Positions 33,034-43,770 of a stretch of DNA of 64,000 nt are shown piece by piece (positions within the stretch are counted from its first letter, which is position 1; every line of letters begins with the position of its first letter). Origin of the DNA: Tridacna crocea (Eukaryota; Mollusca; Bivalvia; Cardiida; Cardiidae). The stretch lies in NCBI GenBank assembly GCA_943736015.1, contig OX031060.1, positions 2,066,001-2,130,000 on the forward strand. Reading direction: 5' to 3'. Under the pieces are notes generated by a model. It saw nothing but the letters and a program-made list of their open reading frames with translations. It made no database searches and was not told the DNA's origin. The translations under genes and the position numbers were made by a program.

Positions 33034-33193
33034 AATCATTTAAACTTTACACAAAATAGTGCAGTAGAATGACAAAAAGATTGTCTGTGTACAATTTGGA
33101 CAAAAAACATGAATGAAAGTTTAATTCATAAAAACATAAAAAACATCAAAGCAGAAAGAAAAATTGCTAACTGGAGCAATTTAATGCAAAAAA

Positions 33194-33328
33194 GTTAAAT
33201 TGTTTACCTAACAGTATATTGTCATTGTATGAACTTGAGAGAGAATGGTTACCTTTATTTTCTCCTTTTCCAGCAATGTTTTGAAAAGCTTTCACTTGCA
33301 GGGTTTTTATAAAACTTGGATAGTTTTT
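33194..33328 (-). mobile_element. Family A fragment
   Basis: Left end, then directly GGTTACC and the right arm (ATTTTCTCCTTTTCC). The left arm is lost. Confidence 0.6.
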
Positions 33329-33340
33329 GGAAGGCGAGAT

Positions 33341-33537
33341 TTTCATTCTCGCCTTCATTTGTCAACGCTCAGCAGCTTGCTGAAAATGCCTCTGAGCAGC
33401 ATTATCAAAACGCCTTTCAAATACTTCGATATTTCTCGAGTACATTAGAACAAAATAATGTCGAGACCATTGTAAATTTAATCAGAACAGCAAGAAGAAT
33501 CTTCAAGTTTCTAGAAGGAATGAAATCGAATTCGTAA
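33341..33537 (+). other. Coding-like open frame, unknown
   Basis: An open frame of about 65 codons with no in-frame ATG at its start, ending in TAA at 33535-33537. The predicted peptide (…NAQQLAENASEQ…IVNLIRTARRIFKFLEG…) has a helical, amphipathic look and balanced composition unlike the frames in repeats. An acceptor-like AG is available at 33373-33374 (CAACGCTCAG). A perfect 10-bp stem GAAGGCGAGA / TCTCGCCTTC lies at 33330-33356. It could be a terminal exon or part of a decayed retroelement. I do not recognise it. Confidence 0.35.
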
Positions 33538-33554
33538 TATTTGGTTAAAATTTT

Positions 33555-33673
33555 AGAATACGTAATAATAGAATGTTTTGCTTGTTACCAGTATTTTCTC
33601 CTTTTACAGCAACATTTTCCAAAATCTCCTTTTAAGAGATAGTTTGAATAACGGATTGTTTGTTAAAGGGTTC
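33555..33673 (-). mobile_element. Family A fragment
   Basis: Reverse right half: GTTACCAGTATTTTCTCC through GGATTGTTTGTTAAAGGGTTC. Confidence 0.62.
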
Positions 33674-33754
33674 AAGGGTTGTCTGATGCAAATGTAAAAA
33701 AAAGTTGTCTGGATTTTGTAATGAGTCTAAGCACAAAGGTGTTCAAAGTGCTGT

Positions 33755-33962
33755 TTAACTCTTTACCCTTAACCGAACAATGACAAATTTTGACGACCCT
33801 GAGGTAGAAGCCTTTTGAAAACATTGCAGGAAAAGGAGAAAATGCTGGTAACCTTTACCCTTCCCCAGTCAAGTTTCGATTTTTCAGCCACGTTTATTGC
33901 GTTGTCTGCAAATGCTTTCAATTTGAATCAGTCAATAAATTTGTTGTATGGTAAAGAGCTAA
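33755..33962 (+). mobile_element. Family A element, right arm deleted
   Basis: Forward copy. After GCTGGTAACC the whole right stem arm is missing and the sequence continues at TTACCCTTCCCC. Ends are intact (GAGCTAA on the right). Confidence 0.8.
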
Positions 33963-34180
33963 CCAAAGGACAAAATCGTCCTTAGTCTAAAGTGAAGGCA
34001 GTAGCAGACAACAAAAATATTGAAATTTGTTTCAGAAAGGGTAGAAAACATTGTGGGAAAAGGAGAAAATGCTGGTTACCAGCATTTTCTCCTTTTCCCA
34101 CAATGTTTTCAAAAGGCCTTTTCGTTAGAGTCATAAGAACTTCATTTAAAACTTCTCGACTGTGCAGTAAAGTGTAAAAT
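33958..34180 (-). mobile_element. Family A element
   Basis: Reverse copy adjoining the previous one, with a perfect stem and a short left half. Confidence 0.82.
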
Positions 34181-34322
34181 CCCTGTAGAATGGCCCCCAA
34201 TGTATAATATTGACAGAATGAAGTGGATTGATTAATTGCCAGCCTCTTTTTTCAAGTGATTATTGATTTTTAAAAAAAGCTCAGTCTGAACAAAGACTTA
34301 CCCTTGTTGTATTTTTGGGTGT

Positions 34323-34654
34323 TTAACCCTTTACCTGCCCGCCCGGGTGGCTCAGTGGTGAGCGTGTCGGACTCTTGACCTGGTGGTTGTGAATTTGATA
34401 CCCAGTTGAGGCGAACTTTCTTTCCGGCGTATTTTCGCCTCTCACCTCTGCTGAAGCATCTGAGAAAAGTAGTCGGTGGCTTTGGAAAGAAAGTTGTGCA
34501 AGTACCGGTATGAGAAAGCCAGTAAACACATGTGCGTCACTGACCGCCATGATATGACCTTAGCTGTTAAAGTGGCGTTAAACCCCACTATAACCGACCA
34601 AGCAACCAATTAACCCTTTACCTCATAAATCCTGAGTTTGAACAACCCTGAGGG
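34323..34654 (+). mobile_element. Family A left end split by a SINE
   Basis: TTAACCCTTTACCT occurs at 34323-34336 and again at 34610-34623, flanking the SINE. The element then continues CATAAATCCTGAGTTTG to about 34654, where a second SINE begins. Confidence 0.8.
34337..34609 (+). mobile_element. tRNA-derived SINE (type 3), complete
   Basis: Head GGTGGCTCAGTGGTGAGCG (A box) and GTGAATTTGATACCC (B box). Body GAGAAAAGTAGTCGGTGGC, tail GTGGCGTTAAACCCC...CAACCAAT. Flanked by a perfect 14-bp target duplication (TTAACCCTTTACCT), as expected for LINE-driven insertion. Confidence 0.88.
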
Positions 34655-34935
34655 GCCAGGTCCCGTTAGCTCAGTCAGTAGCAAGCAGAACTTGAGAACA
34701 GGGGGTCATTGGTTTGATCTCTGGCTTTACCAACTTATTTCCAAAGATGGATTAGTCATTTAGACAGTATACATTCCTCCTTACTACTGACCATTGCCTG
34801 ATGAGAGTTATACATGTAAGAAAGCAGCCAGTGGCTTGGAAATGATATTGTGCATATACTGGTAAAAGTAATTTCTGGAAAGCATGAATAGGTGTATAGG
34901 CTGCTGTGATATGTGGCCTATAATATCAATTATTC
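34655..34935 (+). mobile_element. tRNA-derived SINE (type 1)
   Basis: CCCGTTAGCTCAGTCAGTAGC (A box), GGTTTGATCTC (B box), CAGCCAGTGGCTTGG in the body and a short AT tail. Same family as 1461. Confidence 0.75.
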
Positions 34936-34941
34936 TCAGCT

Positions 34942-35008
34942 AAACCCTATGTTGTTGGTACTGATCAGAATCGAGACGATTCTAATGAGTACCCACAACA
35001 TAGGGTTT
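34942..35008. repeat. 67-bp palindrome
   Basis: AAACCCTATGTTGT pairs with ACAACATAGGGTTT and the centre is AGAATCG-AGA-CGATTCT; a few mismatches near GATC. The two arms recur, separated by a SINE and a B copy, at 61394-61430 and 61896-61925. Confidence 0.85.
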
Positions 35009-35359
35009 GGAAGAGAAATGATGGTTTTATAATATTATTACTCCCTCTTATCTGATATTCATTTATAGTGATTTTAAAGGTAATGGATTGATAAGTGATA
35101 CAATAAATTGTATCAAATATACTATTGATTTGGAGTGGAAATTTTTCTTTGTCAAAAACATAAAACTGTCAATAGAAAAAAATAATCTAAAGAGCCCATT
35201 CATGTTTTATGTGGGTTATTGAACTTAATCCTGACTGCTGCAAATCGATGATATGGAATCATATATACCAAGTGCACCTTGAGTCAATCAGCTTTATATT
35301 TTGCCTGGCTGTCCCATACACTGCACTATTACTAAATCTTCATTTTGGCTCCAGTGGAG
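35009..35359. other. No gene recognised
   Basis: Unique AT-rich DNA; nothing supported. Confidence 0.4.
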
Positions 35360-35671
35360 CAATTTTTCAAAGGGTAGAAAACATGGTGGGGCATGGAGAA
35401 AAATGCTGATGAGAAGCAGATTTTCTTGTACCAGCAATGTTTTTAACTGATTACCACACAATCCCTACTTTTGACGCTCCTGAGAAAGAAGCCTTTTAAA
35501 AACACTGTAGGAAAAGGAGCAAATGCTGGTAACCAGCATTTTCTTCTTTTCCCACAGTGTTTTCTACCCTTTCCAGAACAAATTTCAATTTTTCAGTCAC
35601 CTTTATTTTGTCGTCTGCAAATGATTTCAATTTGAACCAGTCTAAAATTTTGTTGTTTGGTACTGAGTTAA
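35360..35671. mobile_element. Family A fragment plus complete copy
   Basis: 35360-35446: reverse scrap with GGGTAGAAAACATGGTGGGG. 35443-35671: complete forward copy, position-8 pair changed on both arms (CACTG / CAGTG). Confidence 0.83.
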
Positions 35672-35728
35672 ATACTTTCTTGGTCAAGGTCATAACAGCT
35701 AATTACTGTGTGGTAGTAAAGGTTTATT

Positions 35729-35955
35729 TATCTCTATACCACACAATCCCAACTTTTAATAACCCTGAGGAAGAAAGCCTTTGAAAACATTGTAGCAAAA
35801 GGAGAAAATGCTGGTAACCAGCATTTTCTCCTTTTCCCACAATGTTTTCTGCCCTTTCCAAATTGAATTTCAAATTTTGATACACATTTATTTTGTCATC
35901 TGCAATTGCTTTCAATTTGGACAAGTCCAAAATTTTGTCGTTTGGTAAAGAGTTA
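35729..35955 (+). mobile_element. Family A element
   Basis: Forward copy with stem intact except TGTAGC for TGTGGG on the left arm. The left TTAA is lost (TCTCTATACC). Confidence 0.86.
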
Positions 35956-36264
35956 AGGGATTGGTAAGAAACATGAAGCCCACATGCCTGATGCAATGTT
36001 AAGTTGACATCCCAGGAGACTGAATAAACTGACCTGTTAATTCATTATCTGGTTTGCACATTTTTCAACTTCTTCAAATGCAAAGCAGCTGTTTGATCAA
36101 AGGCGTCTTCATGAGGGTCCCTAAAATCAAGACTATGTCAGCCGATTACGGGTTAAATGATATGAACTAAACATGCTTATTACATATGTTGATCCAGTTT
36201 TCTTTAGCTTCCAGTTAGCCTCCAATTACGTAGCCCTCAACTCTGTAGAAAACAATTCACAGTT
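35956..36264. other. No gene recognised
   Basis: Unique DNA with a few scattered family A words (GGCGTCTTCATGAGGG). Confidence 0.4.
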
Positions 36265-36640
36265 TTAACTCTTTACCAAACAACAAAATTATGCACTGGT
36301 TCAACTTCAAAACATTTGCAGACAACAAGTTAAAGATGGTTCAAATGGCAGAGTTTGTCCTTGATAGAGTAGAAAACATTGTGGAAAAAGGAGAAAATGC
36401 TGGTTACCAGTTTTCCCTCAGTGTTTTCTAAAGGCTTCTTTTTCAGGGTTGTTAAAAGTCGGGATTATGTGGTAAAGAGTTAAAGACCCCTGAAAAAGAG
36501 CAGTTTTGAAAAAAAAAGCCAGAAGAAGAGAAAACGCTGGTAACCAACATTCCTGCTATGTTTTCTACCTTATCAACGATAGATATCATCATTTGTCAGC
36601 CACATTTTATTTGTCCTCTGCAAATGTTTTCAATTTGGAA
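36265..36640. mobile_element. Two family A copies with hairpin damage
   Basis: Reverse 36265-36483 has lost most of the right arm (GGTTACCAGTTTTCCCTCAG). Forward 36483-36640 has lost both outer ends and half of the right arm. Confidence 0.75.
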
Positions 36641-36661
36641 AAAATATGATTCCTTGATTTA

Positions 36662-36852
36662 TTGAATGAACAGTTTGTTGAACCATTTTCAACATTATAT
36701 CAGTCAAATCATGACAACAATTCACAAACTCTTCCTGGGTTTCACCTGTACTAGACTAAGACACTCCTACCAAAAACACAGTTGATCTAGTGAGGCCAGG
36801 TGCCTCCAGGTCATGAGCCCTGTAACACTTTACGGCTGAGCCGTGTAGGACC
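36662..36852 (-). mobile_element. tRNA-derived SINE (type 4), reverse
   Basis: CTGGGTTTCACCTGTACTAG, GGTCATGAGCCC and GGCTGAGCCGTGTAGGA match the reverse SINE at 27425; tail-side TTGTTGAACCATTTTCAACA. Confidence 0.72.
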
Positions 36853-36929
36853 CTGGAAAATGAAAAATGTGTCTTTGATAAAGAGTTGCACTAGATCAAA
36901 TACAGATTACATTGTTCTGCAGACTGATT

Positions 36930-37010
36930 GCTTATTTTTGAATTATCATCTTCAAGTGATTTCAATTTGGACAAGTCTGAAACCTTGTGTGTCGGTGAAA
37001 CAGCCAACCA
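36930..37010 (+). mobile_element. Family A right-end fragment
   Basis: TCATCTTCAAGTGATTTCAA and TTGGACAAGTCTGAAACC only. Confidence 0.55.
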
Positions 37011-37361
37011 ATGAGGCACACTGGCACATGCAAAACTGATCATCAGTTTTTGTGTGCAACTTCTGTTGTAAGCTTGGTATCTCTGCATTTGAATGATGAT
37101 GCATATCCAAAGCCACTTGGGTTTATCTGACAGGGTCAAAGGTTAATTAATGTGAAATTTGGGGCACCAAAGCTTTCTAAGGATGCCAGGTCATTCTGGC
37201 CCCTGAGATAAAATTCTACATGACTAGAACTCTTTGTTTATATCTGAAGCTATTCCTGGGTAGAAGTAGGGCTGATAATAAACAATGGATGTATTCTTGT
37301 CAAGGTTTGAAATTTGTTTAGACAATTTTTTCCAAGCTGGAAATTAGCAACATCAAGTTTT
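37011..37361. other. No gene recognised
   Basis: Unique DNA; nothing supported. Confidence 0.4.
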
Positions 37362-37965
37362 GAACTCTTTGCCAAAATGAAAAAAAAAATTGGACATGAC
37401 CAGATTCAGAGCATGTGTGGATGACAGCATAAACGTGGCTCGAATGATCATTTCTGTCTTTTATAGGGTAGAAAACATTGTTGGAAAATAAGAAAAGGCT
37501 ATTATCCAACATTATTCCTTTTCCCACAATGTTTTTAAAAAGCCTTCTTTTTCAGGATATTAAAACTTGGGATTGTGTGGTGAAGAGTTAACCCTGTACC
37601 ACACAATCCGACTTTAAACACCCTGGTGAAAGAAGCCGTTTGAAACCATTTTGGGAAAAGGAGAAATTGCTGGTAACCAGCATTTTCTCCTTTTCCCACA
37701 ATGTTTTCTTCCCTTCCTAAAACAAATTTCAATTCTTTAGTCACTTTTAATTTGTGGTCTGCAAATGCTTTTAATTTGGACCAGTCTAAAATTTTGTCCT
37801 ATATGATAAAGAGTTCTATGGGAGACAAAGCTTATTAACTCTTACTGCGCTGCCTGCGTAAGGCTTTTCTGTTCTCCCATTGCTGGAGAGGCTGATTACC
37901 ACCATTTCTTCTTTTCCCACAATTTTTTTTTAAAAAGCTTTCTTTTTCAGGTGATAAAGAGTTAA
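37362..37965. mobile_element. Three family A copies
   Basis: Reverse, decayed 37362-37591 (loop GGCTATTATCC); forward 37588-37815 with an intact stem apart from A to T at arm position 26 on one side; reverse, decayed 37835-37965. The first two share the TTAA at 37588. Confidence 0.78.
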
Positions 37966-38244
37966 ACAGTTTCTTTGTAGACAAAGTTATTAATACAAAA
38001 GTGTTACTCATGGTTCAATAATTAGAAGCCATGTGGATTCCGTCATAAAGCGCTTAAAAACACCCATAAAATGTCTGTTAATGGCTGTTTAGAGCCACAA
38101 GTATTACTCATGTATGAAACCAATGTTTATTATATTCTATGCACTTTTATGACATGTACAATATCATTGCAGAATTTTGTATTCTGGAGTCAGTCCATGG
38201 TCTCTGAGTTGGTGACATGGGGCTCATTGTCATGGAATCACAAC

Positions 38245-38830
38245 TTAACTCTTTACCTAACAAAAAAGGTTTAGACTTATCTAAATTGAAAGCATTTGCA
38301 TTCACTAGAAAAATGTGCATGACTCAAAAATTGAAACTTGTCTATGGAAGAGTATAGAAGAGTATAGAAGAGTAGAAAACATTGTGGGAAAAGGAGAAAA
38401 TGCTATTTACCAGCATTTTCTCCTTTTCCCACAATGTTTTCAGAAGGCTTCTTCCTCTGGGTCGTAAAAGCCAGGGTTTGTTTTGTAAAGAGTTAAGTCT
38501 TTATCAAATGAAAAAATTGAGACCTGTTGGCGTTAAAAGCATTTGCAGAAGACATATCAAAAGCTGCTCATGTGATAGCACTTGCATTGTGCAATAAAAT
38601 CATCCTTAGAAAAGAAGAAAATGCTGGTTACCAGCATTTTCTTCATTGTCTACAATATTTCCATAGGCTTTCTGTCTCTGGATTATCAAAACTGGGGATT
38701 CTGTAGTAAAGAATTAAACTGTAAACCAGACCTCGAAATTTTGAACTTAGTCATATCGAAAAAATATGGAGATGACCTTATAATTATGGTTCAAAGGATG
38801 TGATTTGTCCTCAATAGGATAGATTCAGCC
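38245..38830 (-). mobile_element. Three family A copies in series
   Basis: 38245-38495 carries a short AGAGTATAGA triplication just before the stem, 38492-38716 has a shortened outer stem, and 38713-38830 keeps only its left half. TTAAs at 38492 and 38713 are shared. Confidence 0.8.
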
Positions 38831-38888
38831 TATCAAGTGTTTGATGAAATTCTGACCAATACAGAGTTAGAAATAACCTTATTTTTTG

Positions 38889-39372
38889 GCTCACCTTGAG
38901 CACAAGATGCTCAAGGTGAGCTTTTGTGATTATGCTGTGTCCGTGGTATGTCATCCGCTGTGCATCATCTTGGTGTCAACAACTATTGCCTTGTGTCCAC
39001 TTTAGAGGCCACATTTTCTGCCATATTATACTCATTACACTTACTCATAAGGTTTTGACACCTGTTCCAAGCATGAAATTGGGTCATTTTTGGTCAAAAA
39101 GTATGTCACCAGACCACATCGTAGAAAAACCTTGTGTGCACTCTGGTGGCTACAATTTCAGCAGGATACGAACTTAACTTGGTCAGAATATTTTCCTTGT
39201 TAATATCACTCATAAGTTTGCATTATTGTTACAAACTCTTATCAGCTGGCCACTAAACCTTGTGCCTTTTATATCAATGCTACCAGGATCTCTCCAGCCT
39301 TGTCAATCCAAGATGACTTAATTCACTCAGGTGAGGGCATTAGCATCAGGCCAATGGGCACCTTGTCTCCAT
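38889..39372 (+). mobile_element. Helentron-like element, degenerate and short
   Basis: Head GGCTCACCTTGAGCAC with hairpin GAGCAC-AA-GATGCTC, then GCTGTGTCCGTGG. Three decayed 145-bp-type units (CCTTGTGTCCACTTTAGAGG, GGTCAAAAAGTATGTCACC). Tail CACTCAGGTGAGGGC. The 3' GGGCC hairpin is decayed. Confidence 0.7.
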
Positions 39373-39700
39373 TTTTTCACAGATGCATTATGTTTGTTCA
39401 GGTATATAAGGCTTTCTTGTACAAAGAATAGGTTGCATTATTTTGGAAACTTGTAGTGATAAAATGGGAAAAACACACAGTTTGACATGTCAGTGGCTAA
39501 ATTTTCTAATACATGTAATAAAGAAAGACTTTAAAAAAGAAATCATTATGACTTGCTCATCTGGTGAATTGTATTTTTGATCGTGTTTTTATTGTGAAGA
39601 ACCTCTACTCCAGACCATCTGCCATAATATTGTGCTCTAAATCTTGTCCCCTTGGGGACCATTGGGGCAATATTATTGTTTCTTTATTCTGATTTCTATT
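39373..39700. other. No gene recognised
   Basis: Unique DNA; nothing supported. Confidence 0.4.
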
Positions 39701-39790
39701 TCACCCTTTAACACGTAATTCCAACCGAGAAAGAAGCCCTTTTTAAAACATTGTGGGGAAAAGAGAAAATGCTGGTATTACAAGGGTTAA
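39701..39790 (+). mobile_element. Family A left-half fragment
   Basis: Left end and left arm (ACATTGTGGGGAAAAGAG) to GCTGGTATTAC. Confidence 0.6.
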
Positions 39791-39927
39791 CATTCTTTTA
39801 GCCATGCTTTGGTAAAAGGGGATTTAATGCATCACAGTGATGCATGATACCAATCAAATCTTTCATAATTGTGGATCCATAATGGTCACTCTGAATCATG
39901 AGATGGAATGGTCCTGTAGCATGCAGA

Positions 39928-40024
39928 AAATAAATTACCAGCATTTCCTCCTTTTACCACAATGTTTTCAAAAGGCTCCTGCAAGCAATGCTTAGAAATG
40001 AGTATCTATGGAGTAAAGGGTTAA
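39928..40024 (-). mobile_element. Chimeric A/B right part
   Basis: The stem arm is family A type (TTACCAGCATTTCCTCC), but the terminus is family B (GCAATGCTTAGAAATGAGTATC...GGAGTAAAGGGTTAA). It is followed at 40025 by the AAGCTGCC repeat, as at 52700. Confidence 0.75.
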
Positions 40025-40337
40025 AGGACAGAAGCTGCCATCTTAGATTGGCCTTTTATGAAAACGTTGATGTTACAAATTCACCGAGAGATAGGGGTCT
40101 TAATCCTCAGGTTTTGCACACAAATTGTCCATTGACTGAGTTCTTGGTGGTTTTGTAAACCATAGGCCCTCACGTCAAGGCACAGGGCTTTTAAGTGGGA
40201 GTGTCCTGTGGCAAGGCCCTTTGGTGCCTAAAGTGCCTCAGCTCAGTGCAACTGATACCCAGCAAACACTTCAGTGAAACATGTGCATTGTTTTGACTGA
40301 AATAATGATGAAAGTAGAGTAAGACACAGTCCATTGA
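40025..40337. repeat. AAGCTGCC repeat piece, then no feature
   Basis: AGGACAGAAGCTGCCATC...AACGTTGATGTTAC (40025-40078) parallels 52700-52755. The remainder is unique. Confidence 0.55.
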
Positions 40338-40561
40338 TTAACCCATTAGCACACAATCCCTACTTTTGACAACCTTGAGAACTTAGAAGCCTTTGGAACA
40401 CATTGTGGGAAAAGGAGAAAATGCTGGTAACCAGCATTTTCTCCTTTTTCCACAGTGTTTTCTACCCTTCACAAATAGACAATTTTTCCTTTTCCCACAA
40501 TGTTTTCCAAAGGCTTCTTTCTGAGGGTCAGCAAAGTAGGGTGTTTATGGCAATTGGTTAA
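40338..40561. mobile_element. Family A element with two left ends
   Basis: It starts TTAACCCATTAGCACACAATCCC, has a stem with GGTAACC, then after CTACCCTTCACAAATAG continues as an inverted left half (CCCACAATGTTTTCC, GGCTTCTTTCTGAGGG, CAATTGGTTAA). No right end is present. Confidence 0.82.
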
Positions 40562-40673
40562 GGGTTAGAAGCCTGCTACCCGACAGACACATGTGGGAAA
40601 ATGGTTTGGGGCTGCGTTACCCAGCTGTTAAACTGTGAATTTATGATGAATTTAGAGACTGTAACCTGTAGTT

Positions 40674-41028
40674 TTAACTCCTTACCAGACGATAAAATTT
40701 TAGACCAGTTCAACTTAAAAGCATTTGTAGACTGCAAAATTATTGTGACTCCAAAATTGAAATTTGTCATGGGATTTAAGAAAAGGAGAAAATGCTGGTT
40801 ACCAGCATTTTCTCCTATTCTTACAGTGTTTTTAGAGGCATTCTTTCTCAGGGTAATTTAAAATCATGAGATTGTGTGGTAAAGAGTTAACCCATTTACC
40901 GCACAATCCCTACTTTGACGACCCTGAGAAAGAAGCCTTTAGAAAACATTATGGGAAAAGGAGAAAATAATGATAACCTGCTTTCGATTTGGAAAAACAT
41001 AAAATTACGTCATTTGGTAGCGAGTTAT
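40674..41028. mobile_element. Two adjoining family A copies
   Basis: Reverse 40674-40890 (outer stem lost, inner stem kept) and forward 40887-41028 with a large internal deletion that removes the right arm (GAAAATAATGATAACCTGC). Confidence 0.78.
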
Positions 41029-41052
41029 CAGTCTCCCTACTAAATAAATGAA

Positions 41053-41280
41053 TTAACTCTTTACCACACAACCCCTACTTTTGACAACCCTGAGAAAGAA
41101 AGCCTTTGAAAACATTGTGGGAAAAGGAGAAAATGCTGGTAACCAGCATTTTCTCCTTTTCCCACAATGTTTTCTTCCCTTTCTAAATCAGTTTTCAATT
41201 TTTGATTCACATTTATTTTGTCGTCTGCAAATGTTTCGATTTGGACAAGTCTAAAATTTTGTCGTTTGGTAAAGAGTTAA
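41053..41280 (+). mobile_element. Family A element, complete
   Basis: Forward 228-bp copy with both TTAAs and a perfect inner stem. Confidence 0.92.
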
Positions 41281-41444
41281 AGATTCTAAACGCTACACAT
41301 ACATTTCAGGTGAAAGATAACTCGATAGTATGATGATAAATATGAATGAACTAGTGAACAGTGTAGATCAGATGTCAGACTGTACTGTCTGTGCAGTCCA
41401 GTCTTATCCTACACTATCCAAAAAAGCTCCTTGTGTTGTCTGTG

Positions 41445-41660
41445 TTAACTCTTTACCATACGACAAAATTTTGGACTAGTTCAAATTGAAACCATTTGCA
41501 GACGACAAAATGAATGTGAATCAAAAATTGAAATTTGATTTGGAAAGGGTAGAAAAGATTGTTGGAAAAGGGGAAAATGCTTGCTCCTTTTCCCAGAATG
41601 TTTTCAAAGGCTTTCTTTCTCAGGGTTGATGAAAGTCGGGATAGTGTGGTAAAGAGTTAA
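41445..41660 (-). mobile_element. Family A element, loop deleted
   Basis: Reverse copy with both TTAAs. The inner stem and loop are replaced by GAAAATGCTTGCTCC. Confidence 0.82.
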
Positions 41661-41888
41661 GGAAAAGTTAAACCATTTCTGCATTACCAGGTGATGTGGG
41701 ACAGCCAGCTTACCAACTATTCTAAATTAGATTAAAATTCTCAAGAACTTTTTCAGATTTCAAAGGAACACAATTTCCCATTTGGTTTCACCACTCAGGA
41801 GTAAGAAATGGCAGTAATTTTCAAAGTTTAACATTTGACTAAGAATGCTGTAATAGGTGGTAAATAAGAGTCTCCCAGTGTATTAGAG

Positions 41889-42048
41889 ACCTTCAGAATG
41901 AGCGCTTTTGAAATCATTCTTCGAAAGAAGTAAATGGGTCTACAAATGCATGTTGTCTTTTCCCAGCAGTGTTTTCTATCCTTTCCAGAGACAAGTTTGT
42001 GCTGTCTGCAAATGCTTTTGATATGAAAAAGTTCTTGTATAGTAAAGA
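41889..42048 (+). mobile_element. Family A element, decayed
   Basis: Outer left arm, right arm CTTTTCCCAGCAGTG and right flank recognisable; loop lost. Confidence 0.55.
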
Positions 42049-42062
42049 TTGATTGATTGATA

Positions 42063-42107
<45 letters not shown>

Positions 42108-42182
42108 GTTGATTATATGATTGATTGATTGATTGGTTGGTTGATTGTACGATGTTTAACAATGTTTTCAACATTATTTCAG
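42048..42182 (-). repeat. (GATT)n microsatellite at a reverse SINE tail
   Basis: About 100 bp of GATT repeats with some GGTT, followed by GTACGATGTTTAACAATG...TTCAACATTATTTCAG, the reverse tail of SINE type 1/4 (compare 58977 onwards). Confidence 0.75.
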
Positions 42183-42411
42183 TTAACTCTCTACCACACG
42201 AGAAAATTTTAGACAGGTCCAAATTGAAAGCATTTGCAGAAGATAAAATAAAGGTGACTAAAAAATAGAAATTTGTTCTGGGAAGGGTAGAAAACACTAT
42301 GGGAAAAGGAGAAAATGCTGGTTACCAGCATTTTCTCCTTTTCCCGTAGTGTTTTCAAAAGGCTTCTTTCATAGGGGCGTCAAAAGTAGGGATTGTGTGG
42401 TAATGGATTAA
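42183..42411 (-). mobile_element. Family A element with compensated outer stem
   Basis: Reverse copy. The outer arms read GAAAACACTATGGG and CCCGTAGTGTTTTC: positions 8 and 10 are changed on both arms and still pair; position 11 becomes T opposite G. Confidence 0.92.
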
Positions 42412-42487
42412 ATTGCAGACTGGCCAGTACACTTTCCATAGCAGATAGCAATTTAAGTTTGTTTCAACATTATAGTGATTTACTTTT

Positions 42488-42883
42488 GAATAGGTAGAAA
42501 TTGGAAAAAAAGGAGAAAATGCTGGTTACCATCTCTTTCTCCATTTCCCATAATGTTTCAAAAGCCTGTGTCAGAGGATGCTAAAACTTGGGGTTGTGTA
42601 GTAACAGGTTAAAGCTTTGTGGAACTAGTATTTAGCCAAACTTTAAATTAACCCATTACCACTCAATCCCTACTTTTGACGCCCCTGGAAAAGAAGCCTT
42701 TTGAAAACATTGTGGAAAAAGGAGAAAATGCTGGTAACCAGCATTTTCTCCTTTTCCCACAATGTTTTCTACCTATAATCAATAAACAATTGCACCTCTT
42801 GAGCCACACTGAAATTTTTGGCTGCAAATGCTTTCAATTTGCATGGACAGAGCTAAAATTTTGTCATCTGGTAAAGGATTTAA
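42488..42883. mobile_element. Two family A copies
   Basis: Reverse, 5'-truncated 42488-42612 (loop GGTTACCATC) and complete forward 42648-42883. Confidence 0.8.
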
Positions 42884-43261
42884 AAAAAAAAACAGGAAAT
42901 TTTACTGACTACTTGTATTTATTCCTTGTTTACATGATTTTATTTCTATCTATAATAATCTTAGTGTAAGGACATCACTGCATATTTCAAAGATAATTAG
43001 TTTCTTTGAAGATGTGCTCAGAACCTTGTGAAGTCATCACTGTTAAGAAAGGAAACCTGATCAAGCCCTTGAAGACACAATGTCATGATATATCTGTGGT
43101 TCAATGTTTCTCAGAAAGAGACTAGAAGATCATTGAAGTCTGATACCAGTATATCAGTGAAGAGGCTAAAAGACCTGCCATTCAAAACCCCTTACCCTGT
43201 TCAAGTTGAAGAGCAGTTTACTGGAACGTTATGTCTACAATGGAATCTGTTGACCTCTTTT
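42884..43261. other. No gene recognised
   Basis: An open frame from 43085 runs into the next element. No splice-bounded exon is evident. Confidence 0.4.
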
Positions 43262-43770
43262 AAGAATTGTTCAAATTCAAAGCATACTGCAGGCAAAAAA
43301 ATGTATGTATCCCAATTATTGACAATCGTTTTTGAAAGGATAGAAAAAAATTTGGGAAATGCTTTTTCCAAACTGTTTTCAAAGGGCTCTTTCTTCAAAT
43401 TGGTGAAAACATGTGATAGTGTAGTAAATGATTAACCCATTACCACACAATCCCTACTTTTGACAACCCTGAGAAAGAAAGCCTTTGAAAACATTGTGGG
43501 AAAAGGAGAAAATGTTGGTAACCATCATTTCTCTCCTTTTCCCACAATGTTTTCTACCCTTTCCAAATTAAATTTCAATTTTTGATTCACATCTATTTTG
43601 TCAACTGCAAATGCTTTCAATTTTGACTGGTCCGAAATATTTTCGTTTGGTAAAGAGTTAAGAAATTAATATGAGAAAAATTAAAATGCTTGTGAACTGC
43701 ACTTTGTCCCTTTCTCACAATGTTTGCAGTTGCACACTTTTCCTCTGGGTTGGTTAAAAATCAGGTCTGC
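43262..43770. mobile_element. Three family A copies
   Basis: Reverse with hairpin loss 43262-43435, forward complete 43432-43661 (loop GTTGGTAACCATC), reverse partial 43661-43770. TTAAs at 43432 and 43658 are shared. Confidence 0.75.

Noticed and set aside
43085-43435. 116-codon open frame as a gene
   Set aside because: Its second half is a decayed family A element and the first half shows no domain or splice sites.
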